64,000 bases of DNA from Thelonectria olida (taxonomy: Eukaryota; Ascomycota; Sordariomycetes; Hypocreales; Nectriaceae): contig JAGPYM010000001.1 in NCBI GenBank assembly GCA_020736575.1, forward strand, positions 806,001-870,000, written 5' to 3'. Below, piece by piece: positions 44,772 through 55,492 of the stretch (position 1 is the first letter of the stretch; each line of letters starts with the position of its first letter). Position numbers and translations under genes: made by a program. The notes under the pieces were generated by a model. The model ran no database searches, was not told where the DNA came from, and worked only from the letters and a program-made list of their open reading frames with translations.

Positions 44772-45841
44772 CTACAGCTTCGCAGCTGCATCCGTCTTCA
44801 CGACTCTAAACCCATGTCTCGGCGCGTGAACCCGCACCGTCTCGTCTCCCGTGCCCGTCTCGAAAACCACTTCGCCAACATCGATCCCAACCAACTCCCC
44901 GACGTCCCTCCCCGAAGATCCCGTATCCGTCGGCCAGACCTTGACGACATCCCCCCTTCGAAGGCCCTGCGCAATAACCACGGCATCTGCCTCGTCCACG
45001 GCCCTCTCCGGTTCGTTATAACGCGACGATAAGATGCATTTCGCGGCCTCTTCGCCCGAAATCGTCGCTGGCTTGCCCGCCTTCTTCCTCGCCGCAGACA
45101 CGGCGTCCTGGAACCGCTTGATCCACGCGTACACGCGCGGATACGCAGCCGGCGAGAAGCGCTCCTCGGGCAACGCCCCCGGAATGCCCGCCAGCCAGTG
45201 AAACGGCCACACGGCCTCGATGTCCGCAAGGCTCGGCGCCTGCGTCTTCAGCACCCAGTCCCGCCCATCAGCGAGCAAGCTCGTTTCGAGAAAGTCCATG
45301 GCGCGCGCAAACGCGCCGAGGGCCTCGGGCCTGGCCTTGTGCATGCCCTCGGCGGTGAGGGTGCGCCCGACAAAGTCGCCTCTGTCGCGGAAGTACGCCG
45401 GGTCCTGGAGGAACGGCAGATCCGTCGGGAGCAGCTGGACAGCCGAGCCAAAAAGGCCCGAGTCGTTAGTGAAAGACGACATGAGGCGCTGGAGGGCCAC
45501 CTGGTCGGGATCAGTAGCACCAAGACGTGGAAGCTCGGGGAATAGGTCCTCAAGCTTGGGTAGCTGGAGCCTGGTGTCCAAGTAAACATCCCGGCCAATG
45601 GACATGATCGGGATGCGACGGTAGGCAATGCCCAACAGTGAGACGTCCGGCCGGGGCATCATCGCCGGTTGCATCTAAAAAAGCATTCCCATCAGAACTG
45701 TGTTAATGCCCTCGTAATTTCCTTGGAGACTGGACTTACACATTGACTGTACGGGATGCCGCGGAGAGTCAAGTACCAGACCACCCGCCTGGCGTATGGT
45801 GAGTAGGCATAGTGGTATAAGACGATATGAGGGTTTGCCAT
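44772..45841 (-). CDS. Glutathione S-transferase-like protein with extra C-terminal domain
   Basis: Minus-strand exons 45841-45740 and 45674-44772 give 334 aa; the intron is 65 bp. The N terminus reads as a thioredoxin-like GST fold: NPHIVLYHYAYSPYARRVVWYLTLRGIPY, with SPYARRV in the glutathione-site position, then a helical GST C-domain (residues ~90-220, including WVLKTQAPSLADIEAVWPFHWL). The last about 75 residues (RGDVVKVWPTDTG ... GELVGIDVGEVVFETGTGDETVRVHAP) look like an added beta domain, seen in a group of uncharacterised fungal GST-like proteins. No signal peptide. Detoxification is possible but substrate and even catalytic activity are unknown. Confidence 0.85.
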
Positions 45842-46380
45842 TGTATTTCTGATCTCAATCACAAGCAGTGATGTATGAATTGAGTGTTGCCCCTTGCAGG
45901 AAAAGTGAAGTGAACACAGATTGAGATTGGCATCACACCTGACTAAAGGTGGAGGGCCGTCCTACCATCATTTCACGAGCCTCGGACCCTCGGCTGGCAC
46001 GTTTGCGGGGTGTAGGGCGCGATAGTGACTACGCCTCGGCTGGTCATCGACCAATAGCGTGTTACACAATTTGGACGCGCCCTTCTAACTAGCTCCTACT
46101 CAGGCAACAGGTAAGCTCTGTTCGGGACGAGCAAGCTTCTCATTGAGATCTATCAAAGTAACAGTAAGACCATTATGGTTCCAATGATTTCCCCGTCCGA
46201 GATTCTTCGCAGCCTCCATCGATTTTTCGTTCAAATGCGCAACTCAACTGACTAGCTTCCCTAGCCTGGGATACTCCGGTTCTGATAGCGTCGAGAATTG
46301 AGGACCTGGATCAAGCTCGCTCATCAAATGCCAACATGAATCCTGGTGAAGAGTGGTGCCAAGTGGTAGAGACGAATCCC
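45842..46380. other. GST-like gene promoter and zinc-knuckle gene 3' flank
   Basis: No gene is visible. It contains the upstream region of the GST-like gene and the 3' flank of the zinc-knuckle gene. Confidence 0.5.
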
Positions 46381-48172
46381 TTACCAGCCCCCGGAGTCAC
46401 CACCACCACCACCGCCACCACCTCCAGCACTCCAGTTGGCATCACCATCGGCATTGCCGCCAGTGACGAATCCGTCACCAGTGGAGGCCCCAAAGCCACC
46501 ATCGTCGAAGTTGTCAGATTCGACGGAAGGCAACTTGCATCTGACCTTGGTGTGGCCAAACTCCTGACAGTTGCTGCACTGGACCTTGCTCCCTGCAGTG
46601 ACGTTAGTTCTAGCCTCAAGCAAAATAGATCTCAATAACTTACAATCCTTGGGCTCAGGGCAGTCTCGGCTGAAATGACCGGTCTTCTCGCAGTTTCGGC
46701 AAGTCACAGCCTCCATGTTCCGTGGCTGATCACATTCCTTGGCCATGTGGCCCTCCGCTCCACAATTGCGACAGGCTCGACCACCGCCTTGAGGACAGTC
46801 TTTGGCAAAGTGTCCCACTATCGCATTTCATTAGTTGTGTTGGTGATGACTTGAAATAGGACAACCATACCCTCGTTGCACTTTCGGCATTCAACATTCT
46901 CGGGGTTAGGAGGTTCTTCACAGTCAGCAATCTTGTGACCCGATTGCCTGTAGACTGGTTAGCAAAAAGAGTTTTAGTACAGGATTCCATGGTAGAACCT
47001 ACCCGCAGTTCTTGCAAGCAAACTTGTCAACCCGAGGTTCAGGGCCTATCGAAGTTAGCGAAGCCATGACCGAGCATTTGGCGGACTCACAGTCTCTGAC
47101 GCGATGGCCGTCAGCGCCGCAGTTGTAGCAACTGATTTTGACTGCGTCGGTTCGCTCGGATTTCTCCTGGGTGCAAAACTTGGAAACGTGTCCGAGTTCC
47201 TTGCAGTTGAGACAAAGTGGGACACCTTTGTCGACAACAATGCCAGCATCGTCGAGCCGGGAGAGGAGTTCATCCCGATCCCGGGGCCACCCCTCAATCT
47301 CACGAGGGCGGTCAGGCTTCTCGGAGAATCGGTAAGAGACCGTGTACTTCTTTCCCATGTTTCCCTGAAGATCCATGTTGGTGAAGAGAACGATGAGAGG
47401 CTTCTCGGTCGCGACCAGCCAAAGACCAATGTCCTGCTCGATGAGTGCCTGCTGCAACTCACGGTACGTGACATTGCCCTCAAGAGCCTTAACATATTCC
47501 TGCACCGCCTGTTTAGCATCGTCCATGTCTTTCTCAGAAACAGCCTTCTTCAGCTTCTCCCAGGCAACGTCGGGAGCGACATTGGCAATGTCGTCACGGT
47601 TGATCTTGCGAGCGTTCTCGCAGTTCTTTCGCATATGACCTTCGAAAGTTAGTTCTGGTCAACCGCGCTCTTCCAGATTACAAACCTTCCTCTCCGCAGT
47701 TTTCACAAAGCATAGGGGGGCGGTCAGGGCAGTCCTTGACCATGTGACCCTCCTTCTTGCAGTAACGGCAGGTCATCTCCTGAGGGTTAGGGCAATCAGA
47801 TCGGCGATGGCTGCGAACAATTAGAGGGTTTGAGTATATAGGTAGAGATTCATACCCAGTTTCACCGCAGCCAAAGCACTTGTCGTCTCTGGGGCCCTGC
47901 TCCTGATCGAAGTCGCCGCTACGGGTTCAGGTTAGGATCTTGTGCCTCCCCCAAATGATTGCTCGCAGATTGGGCTGAACTCACCCGCCGTAATCAAAGG
48001 TACTCTGGTCGTTGCCGAACTCGCCGCCCCCAGAAGTAAAATCAGCGGCATCACCGGCGCCTTTGTCGTTGAAGGTCGAGCCGCCTCCATTGTTCCAGTC
48101 AGGCTCGGCCGCTTTGCCAGCACCCCAGGCATTGCTACCACCGCCGCCACCAGACGTTTCCTAATCAGTCAT
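46381..48172 (-). CDS. cnjB: CCHC zinc-knuckle protein, CnjB type, with TAG at codon 4
   Basis: A nucleic-acid-binding protein with ten CCHC knuckles (for example CFGCGETGHRRSDC, CRYCKKEGHMVKDC, CYNCGADGHRVRDC, CRNCEKTGHFSRDC). Between knuckles three and four lies a ~120-residue alpha/beta domain. The tail is Gly/Asp/Asn-rich and ends in a Gly run. Eight minus-strand exons are 48172-47995, 47918-47856, 47810-47696, 47639-47101, 47045-47003, 46947-46871, 46817-46644 and 46592-46381; introns are 45-76 bp. All joins keep one frame from ATG 48172 to the stop: 467 codons. The one flaw is codon 4, TAG at 48163-48161 (M-T-D-stop-E-T-S-G). No other in-frame Met precedes the second knuckle, and no ATG occurs on this strand for about 875 bp upstream. 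RNA editing, a nonsense mutation, a sequence error or an unseen first exon could explain it. Confidence 0.85.
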
Positions 48173-50915
48173 AGTGGATCGTTGGTGAATGCAGTTGGAC
48201 AGTTGAGTTGCTGTTTGAACTTGTCAGCGGTCTTGGATTCTTGGACCAGTGAATAGAGTCAGGATCAAGGTAAAGAATGAGGACTTGAGAACCAAAGACA
48301 GAAATAGGCCTCTCGAGGTGAGACTAGAAGGGGAAAGAAGAAGGGAAAAGAGGCGGAAGAAGACGACGAAAGAGAAGGGCGCAGCCTGAGTGAGTAAACA
48401 AGCACGATACCGCGAGAGCGACAGGGAGGTTTGAGCAAGGTGAAAGCGTGGATGGGAAGGAAATGACCGCTTGGACGAAAGTAGCAAATGGGTTCCAAAC
48501 AAGAGAGGAGGGGAGGTGTGCTAGATGAAGCAAATAACAATAAACAAAGATGTGCTCACCGAGAGTTTGGTCGGTCGTGAGACGCGTAATAGAAAGGTTA
48601 AGGTGAAGAAGTGAGGCAGGAAACTCGACGAAAGCGAGATTTTGTGAAGAGAGAGAGAGAGAGAGAGAGAAGGAAGGAATCAAGATGGAAGATGCCTTGA
48701 GTCTTGCGGTGAGTAAGGTAGCCTTGTACCTCAGGTTTCAGCTTCGTGCGTGAGCAGAAATGTGAAGATGGAGGGAAGGTGCGTTGAACTGAGGAGGGTA
48801 GGAACGAAGGAGGGAAACGAGGAAAAACCTGGAAGGGGAGAGAAGAAAATAGAAGGGGCACTGGAAAACAAGAGTATGTGTATCGTTCACTAGAGAGACA
48901 GAGAATCTGAGTTAGGGTCTTAGCCACTCACAATCACTGCTTCTCTGCTTAGCCGGCACACTGCAAGCGATTGGTATTAGTTGTTCCTGTTGACCACTGT
49001 GTTTGTTTTTCACAAGTATCTATTGAATGTCCAAGTGGCGTACCGATCATGCGTGGACATGAAACTCAGCCTTTCGATAAACAAGTTGAAAATCTTGGAC
49101 TACATAAGGCGTTTGAGAGCACACGATGTTGTTGATTGCCGGTGGGCTTTCTGAAGTCTTGGGAGATTGGCCTTCTGGTCACTCACCCTACACTGCTCTC
49201 AAATTGACCGTGAAGAACTATAATCATTATTATTGTGTGTACACATGCAGCATCGTCTTGAATTGCTTTTCCGTAATTCATCAATCGTGGTTGGAAAGAT
49301 ATAAGGACAAATGTTCTGGACTCTGTCGCGGATTGGTGGAGGTGATGATGTCTTTCAACATTCAACGAGGACCAGTCTCAGAGTACTAGACAGGGACGGA
49401 ACGCATCTTCTAAAGCTTGGATATTGCTAGAGCCGGTTTATGACTAACTTGTCAATGGTTCCAAGCCCGCTTTTCTAACAAAAAATTCCGTTTTCCCATC
49501 AAAGGAGGCCCTTAGGTTGACTGTGATGGCTTCCTGCATGCCGCATGGCCTTCAATATCAATTGTTTGGGTTTGTGAAAACAACCACTACGATTGCTACA
49601 GACAAACGTGAACACGATATTTTCCGAGGCTGACTGGGTCTCGCAATCATGATGATTAGGTACCTAGCTATGGATGAGAACTAGGTCCGGCCCGTTGGTG
49701 ATGGGCTGATGGGGTCTGCATGGAGTTGTAAATCTTCATCTAACTATTGGCAGTCTGGTGTAGTTCTCGATCTTCCTTACCATCGACACGCAAACGCATG
49801 TTCAGACCCACATTCCTCAAAGAAACAGTCCATGTCCAGCGTCACGCCTTGCGATCGTCATGTGTGAGTAATAAGAGAGCCACCAGGTCCCGGAAATGGA
49901 TCTCTCGGTTCTCCTCTAGAAAGTCACCCGAGCGAATGAAAAAGCGATGCATTAGCGAATGTCACAAGCAGACCAGAGCAAGGATCCGTGGGCTGGGGAA
50001 TGGGGGAATGGGGGAGGGAGGCGAGCTGTTTGCTGGCTTCTGATTACCAACGATGGCAACCTATGGCCATCTCCAGATTCGCTCCGAGGAAACGTCCAGG
50101 CGGGGATTGGTCCGAACTCGCACCCATCCCATCTTTACAAAGCTGCCGCCTGACTAGCCGTCATTTCATTAGGCGATAGGTCAGCGTAATCGGAAGAGGC
50201 GGTATAGGACGGTCCATCCTTGCACCCCAGGGACGAACCAGACATCCCTTTTACCGGCTCTTCAGGAAGACTCGCCGACAGGGCCGCCCCCTTGTGCCTG
50301 GCTCAGGACTCGTTGTGTGAAAGGTTCAGAGTCGTACGGTTGGCAGACGACTTTTCGGTAAGCGAGAATTGCCGCATTGAAAGCAATTTTTCAGCATTTC
50401 CGAGGAGTTGGAAACCACGATGCATCGTCGGACGCTTCACAAAGTATCGATATCTGCAAGACTACAATTGAGGAATTGCCAAAACCGCAAGAAGCAGGCT
50501 GTCATCATTATCTTGCCTTAGCCTGCTTGTTCGGATGCAGGGTCGATGTTGGCCGTCTCCGCACCTCCGCAGTCGGAACCAGGGAAGCTTATCGATACCT
50601 ATCTCAAGTGACGGCCCGTCCGAGGAAAAGTAGAAACGAACCCCGCAACACAGAACGTCTATGTAATACCGTCTGACCAGCATTGACTTCGCACGGCCCA
50701 TTCTGCATCAAAAACACGCGAGACGCACAGTCCACCAAGCCTGCACGTACTGTAGTCCTAATTCAACCCATTGACTAATCCAGTTCACACCAATCCATCC
50801 ATATCTTTGGGCGAAAAGTCCTCCCCGGACTCCTACAAATCCAGCGCCATCTGCCCCAAGTCTGCTTGCCCTGGTCTTCATTCCTTATTGCCGCTCCCTA
50901 CAAACACTTTTCAAA
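48173..50915. promoter_or_regulatory. Divergent region between zinc-knuckle gene and DRE2
   Basis: No gene is supported. On the zinc-knuckle side (48173-48960) the minus strand is pyrimidine-rich and has no ATG until 49050, as in a long leader. A GA microsatellite of about 12 units lies at 48648-48671. From 49100 to 50700 small frames occur but none has recognisable features. The last 200 bp form the DRE2 core promoter and leader. Confidence 0.45.
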
Positions 50916-52084
50916 ATGGCGCCCGCAACCCTGATGATGGATTTCAGCGACGACTTCGTCTCGTCCGTCCCCGTCACCTCGCCACCCAAGCGCACTCTCC
51001 TTCTGGCTCCTCCCTCTCTCGCCTCCAACTCCGACGCCCTCTCCTCTGTCGTTTCCGAATATGACCGTTCCGTCACCGATCTCCAGATGCTCGACCGCCT
51101 TTCCGCGGGCTTGGTCAATCTGCCTCCGTCCACCTACGATCTCGTTCTTATTCTCGCCGATGCGTCCTCCATGCTGGGCGAATCTCTCGCCCTCATGACC
51201 CGATCCGTCCTTGGTCCCGTTGCCGAGGCCCTCAAGCCTAGCGGTCGCTTGCAGGGTCAAGACGGAAACAGTTTGGAGGAGTCTACACTGTCAAAAGAGG
51301 CGGTTCTGGCTGGCTTGGTTGCCTCTAAGGGTGGCTTCGAGAAGCCAAACTATGGAGCCAATGACGGAGTCGTTAGCCTGAAGTTCGGCAAGAAGAAGCA
51401 GACAGCTTTCAGTGATGGATCTGTTCCTCTCAGCTTTGGAAAGAAGAACCAGACTGTCCTACCAGATGGTTCGGTGCCCCTCAACTTCAAGAAGAAGCAG
51501 ACTGTCTTGCCCGACGGATCAGTTCCTTTGAACTTCAAGAAGAGACCCCCTCCGGTCGAGTCGAAGCCCGTTGTACCCGTTGGCGTGGGCTTTATCGACC
51601 TGAGCGACGATCTGGATGACGACGACCTCATCGATGAAGACGACCTCATGACGGAGGAAGATCTCCTGCGCCCTATCAACATCCGTAGGTCTCCCCATTC
51701 TTGAGGACCCCTCTCCTCCCCCCCACTCCCCACCTACGCTGACCTTTTCTATCTCCAGCCCTAGAGTGCCAGCCGAAGCCTGGAAAGCGTCGGCGTGCCT
51801 GCAAAGACTGCTCGTGCGGCCTGGCCGAACGTATCGCTAGCGAAGACGCCGCTAAGCGCGAGGAAGCCGACAAGAAGCTCGAGGCCATCAAGAAGCTTGA
51901 GAGTGTGAAACTTGCCACCGATGACCTGGCCGAGGTCGACTTCACGGTCCAGGGCAAGGTGGGTTCCTGCGGAAACTGCTCTCTTGGTGATGCTTTCCGA
52001 TGCGATGGCTGTCCCTACATTGGCCTGCCCCCGTTCAAGCCTGGCGAGGAGGTACGGCTGCTTAACAACGATATCCAATTGTGA
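50916..52084 (+). CDS. DRE2: Fe-S cluster assembly protein Dre2 (anamorsin/CIAPIN1)
   Basis: Electron carrier that, with the flavoprotein Tah18, supplies electrons for cytosolic Fe-S protein assembly. Exons 50916-51684 and 51759-52084 give 364 aa; the intron is 74 bp. The N-terminal part holds the short methyltransferase-like domain ([11 protein letters not shown] ... [12 protein letters not shown]). The C-terminal CIAPIN1 domain has both metal motifs: [19 protein letters not shown] (Cx10Cx2CxC) and [17 protein letters not shown] (Cx2Cx7Cx2C). Between them is an unusual run of about 16-residue repeats (51357-51545) and an acidic stretch ([19 protein letters not shown]). Length is near the fungal norm. 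It is divergent from the zinc-knuckle gene. Confidence 0.95.
51357..51545 (+). repeat. Tandem coding repeat in DRE2 linker
   Basis: Three imperfect units of about 48 nt, plus a leading partial one, encode QTxxxDGSVPLxFxKK. The last two units differ from each other by only a few residues but more at silent sites, so selection on the peptide is possible. Confidence 0.85.
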
Positions 52085-52564
52085 TTATGACCAAAAAAGA
52101 CTCTGTAATGAAATCATGGGAACGCAGCAATGCGGGCGTTATATATTGCTACTTATATTTGGGAGGCATTGGATTCTTTGGCGAGCCCGGACACAGCCGT
52201 TGGCGGCTACGCATCACGGGGCAAGGAGACAAACGGATCTTATTTGGATGGGGCGCTCTAGATGTATTTAGATCCGGCGGCGTTCCTGGCGCAGCTTGGC
52301 CCTTTTAGATGACAGAAAAAGAAAATTGACTTGTTTGTCATTACTTGAAAGAAAACTCCCAACGCCGCTCTACCATGACATGCCTCCAACAGTCGTTCCC
52401 GAGATAACTAGCCAAAGAGGTTTGGCTGTATAGATACACGTCCTCTGGATAGGTATGGGCTATACAAGACTTGGATATCCAGTCTACCCAGCATTGCGGA
52501 TAATCCTTCGGGATTCCACGCCAGTTTGTGAGTTTAGGAAAGATGCATTAATGCAAGATCTAGA
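52085..52564. other. Convergent intergenic stretch
   Basis: Shared 3' flank of DRE2 and KEX1; no gene is visible. Confidence 0.5.
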
Positions 52565-54537
52565 TTATCGCGAACTCGAGCCGTTTTTGTTCTTCTCCCT
52601 GACCGAGTCATTATCGCTGTCGTCGTCGTCGTCGTCATCAGCCACGGTATATCTTGTTCCCGCTGCGATAGTCGGGGTCTGGGCGTGCAGGTCGTCGAGC
52701 TCGCTTTCGTCGAAAGCGGCAGCCTCAAGGTCACCAGGAGCGCCCTGGTTCCGTCGTACGCTATCCAGGTGTCCGGATGAATCGTTACTGGCGAGTGCAT
52801 GGTAGGCAGCGTCCTTGCGGCGCTCGCGCCAGATAAAGTATCCCCAGGCCGTGGCTGCGATGATTACAATGACGAGGACAACCTCGCCAGACTTTTGGTA
52901 TGCAGCCCACTTGGCCTCCTCAAGCTTCTTCTCCTGGTCGTCTTGAGCCTCGTGGGTCTTGTTCGACGCACCGCCGACGGTAGTCACGGGCCCCTTTTCG
53001 CCGTCAATGCGACTGTCGGCAGGCTCGCCACCAATTTGGTCGATGTTAATGCCCATAAAACGGTCCAGCATATCTCGGCTCTGGCGGGGCAAGTCAAAAG
53101 GAACCATGTGGGAAGAGTTGTAAAATAAGACGTAGGTGAGGTTGCGAGCCTCTTGCCAGAAACCTGCAGGCTGTCCCTCAAAGGTCCAGTCTCGACGAGG
53201 GGCCCAGTTTCCGGGGGACAATTCGAATCCCTTGGCCCCGTTCCACTCCAATTTGTTGATCAAGTCTTCGGTGCCGACATGGTTACAAATAAGATCTTCG
53301 GCGCCCGAAAAGAGGAGGATGGGCACCTCCCTGAGAATAGCAGGAAGCAACTCGATGGAAGGTTTCGAGCCCTTGGCCGAAAAGGCGGAGCCCACCGCAC
53401 CGTTGCATTCCTGCCATCCAGTGCTCTTGGCTTCATTAATGTTCAGAGCCGCGGTAACATCTTTCCTCCTCAAATAGGGGCCCACAAACTCCAAATCCGG
53501 AGGCCAGTTCATGCCACAGCTGGGGTAGCTATCCTTCAGCCGCACATCGTACATGTTGATGCAGGCATCATTGCCATTGCCTTTCTTGGTAAATTTGAGC
53601 ATATCCCTAGGATAGCCTCACATTCGGAGTAGTCAACGTGGCCGGGGTCGGTGGACATGATCTTGTCGCAAATACGAAACTGGTGTCTCAGCTGCTGATG
53701 AGTATCGCCGTCTTTCTCAATAAGACCTTTTTCGACAGCAAAGTTGATGTAGGCGGGATACTGCTCTTTCGGGGAGATCCAACCGTTTCCAATCAACAAT
53801 CCTTTGAGGTTCCAGGGGGTCGTGGGATTTGCCTTGTTGCGGGCAAGGATCGCCTTGGTGATGTAAGGAATGTGTTGCCCAGCATAGGACTCGCCAGCGA
53901 TGTAGATCTATGAAATGTGAGCGTCTCGGGCGAATTGGCAAGAGCAAGTGTACCTACGTCATCAGTGTCATACTGAGGGAACAGAGCAAAGAACTTCTCC
54001 AAGAACTGGACAAACTGGTCGGCCATTTCATCGAGCTCGTGTAAGAAGCTGTCGGTATCGACGTAGCTGAAGCCCGTGCCAACGGGGTTATCGACAAATA
54101 GAAGATTGGCAAATTCGTGCCAAGAGCCGTTGTTCAGAACCAGCTTATCGTCCTTTGCGACTCGATAGGGACCGATTTCCATCATTGCGCCATCTTCGGA
54201 GCTGCATCCTGGTCCACCGTTGATCCAGATGACGGTTCGTTGGCGATCGGCGATGTGCTGGTTCTCAAAGTGCCAGAAGAAAAGGTTTCCGTTGTGTTCG
54301 GGGGTGATTTCGATGTGGCTTCAAGGTACCAAGGGTCAGCAGATGGAGCCACCGGGGGGTCGGGATTACTCACCCAGCATGCATCTTAATGGGAGGAGAG
54401 TCGGTAGGCACCCCAGGGAGGTTGCGAACGTAGTAGTCGGCAGCCGAGTCTCCCGCGGAGGCCAGGACGGGGCCAAGAGCCAGCGAGAGCAATGCCGGCC
54501 ATCGTCTCGGGGCGGGTAGGCATGAAAGGAAAGCCAT
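52565..54537 (-). CDS. KEX1: Carboxypeptidase Kex1 with a one-base frameshift
   Basis: Golgi serine carboxypeptidase that trims basic C-terminal residues from propeptides such as pheromones. Minus-strand exons are 54537-54374, 54318-53958 and 53907-52565; introns are 55 and 50 bp. A signal peptide begins [14 protein letters not shown]; catalytic landmarks are [10 protein letters not shown], the Ser in [10 protein letters not shown], the Asp in [12 protein letters not shown] and the His in [10 protein letters not shown] membrane span ([18 protein letters not shown]) and an acidic Asp-rich tail mark Kex1 rather than vacuolar CPY. Total exon length is 1868 nt, one short of a multiple of three. 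The frame breaks at about 53603-53610, between SECEAIL and MLKFTKKG. It is either a sequencing error or a real lesion; all catalytic parts are otherwise intact. Confidence 0.92.
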
Positions 54538-55492
54538 GGCGACGGGGCGCCGTTCGGCGGGCTCCTCTTGGAGGAATACAATGGGAAGAAACGGCACGGG
54601 AGCCTCGCGATATCACAGCTATTTCGTCATGTAGCAGAAGGGAGCGGAGGGTGTGTTGAAAGGTCGAGGGTTGAAGGAGGTTGCGATTGAAGTTGGCGAT
54701 GAAAGGGTGAGGTGGCCGGTAGTACGGGGGTAATTGCTCCGTAGGCGTGTACACAGCCACAGGCAGTGACGGGACGTGGGCGGGCGGAGGTGCAGTTAGG
54801 TTGGTTGCGACAACTGGGGCGAAACGCAGGCAGCAGATTTATTGCAGTAATAAGACGAATACAGTGAGATTTAGGGGGCGCGTTGAATAGCAGGCGGAGC
54901 ATTCCCTGGAGAACCTTGAAGCCGGGTCGCATTGGGAAATGATTAGGAGAATCGAGAACGACTTCGCGGCACCTAGTGCAGGGGCCCTGGTGGCGTTTCT
55001 GTTGTGGTCGGAAATGGGTGTTGAATAGAGGCACGGAGATGCTGATTCTCTCGGGCCATGGCACCTCTCCGAATAGCATCCGTTAATAATAGTGACTGCA
55101 TAGTTGGTTGTTTGCTGGCCTCTCTTCGCATGCCTCGCAGCCTGTGCGGTTTCAATGTCTTTCATGCCATATCTGAATAGACATCTAGATATGGGTTGAA
55201 GTCTGCTGGCTGAGCATGTGTCTGGTGTTAGTCAAGCTAAAGTTCTGAGCCCCAAAGCCCCTCCACTGAAACCGCACGTCGATCGATTTCCTTTGGGCTT
55301 GCACGCATAATGTCGCCTCGCTAGTGGGCAAGAACTGGGGAATTTTTCTTTCCCACCCTCGAACAAGCCCTCACCCCTCAGTGACATATTCAAAGTACAA
55401 CCCTTCCTCCCCCCTAAACAAACCCGCGATCCATCCCGTGGTAGGCTATCAGCAAAAAAAAGAAAAGAAAAGAAAAGACTGCATTCGAGACC
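54538..55492. promoter_or_regulatory. Divergent region between KEX1 and SFM1
   Basis: No gene is supported in this 955-bp stretch, which holds both promoters. Just before the SFM1 start the leader is A/G-rich (AAAAG repeats at about 55453-55478). An in-frame ATG 60 nt before the chosen KEX1 start (54597) could add 20 residues. Confidence 0.45.

Noticed and set aside
48156..48172. TTAG at 48164-48161 as a 3' splice site for an upstream first exon
   Set aside because: Not fully excluded, but no ATG lies on this strand for about 875 bp upstream, the only farther ATGs do not give the right phase with a good donor, and the sequence just before the AG lacks a properly spaced branch site.
53590..53620. 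A tiny intron explaining the KEX1 frame break
   Set aside because: The only local GT..AG span is 15 nt, too short to splice, and its removal would not change frame; a 37-nt choice leads directly to a stop.
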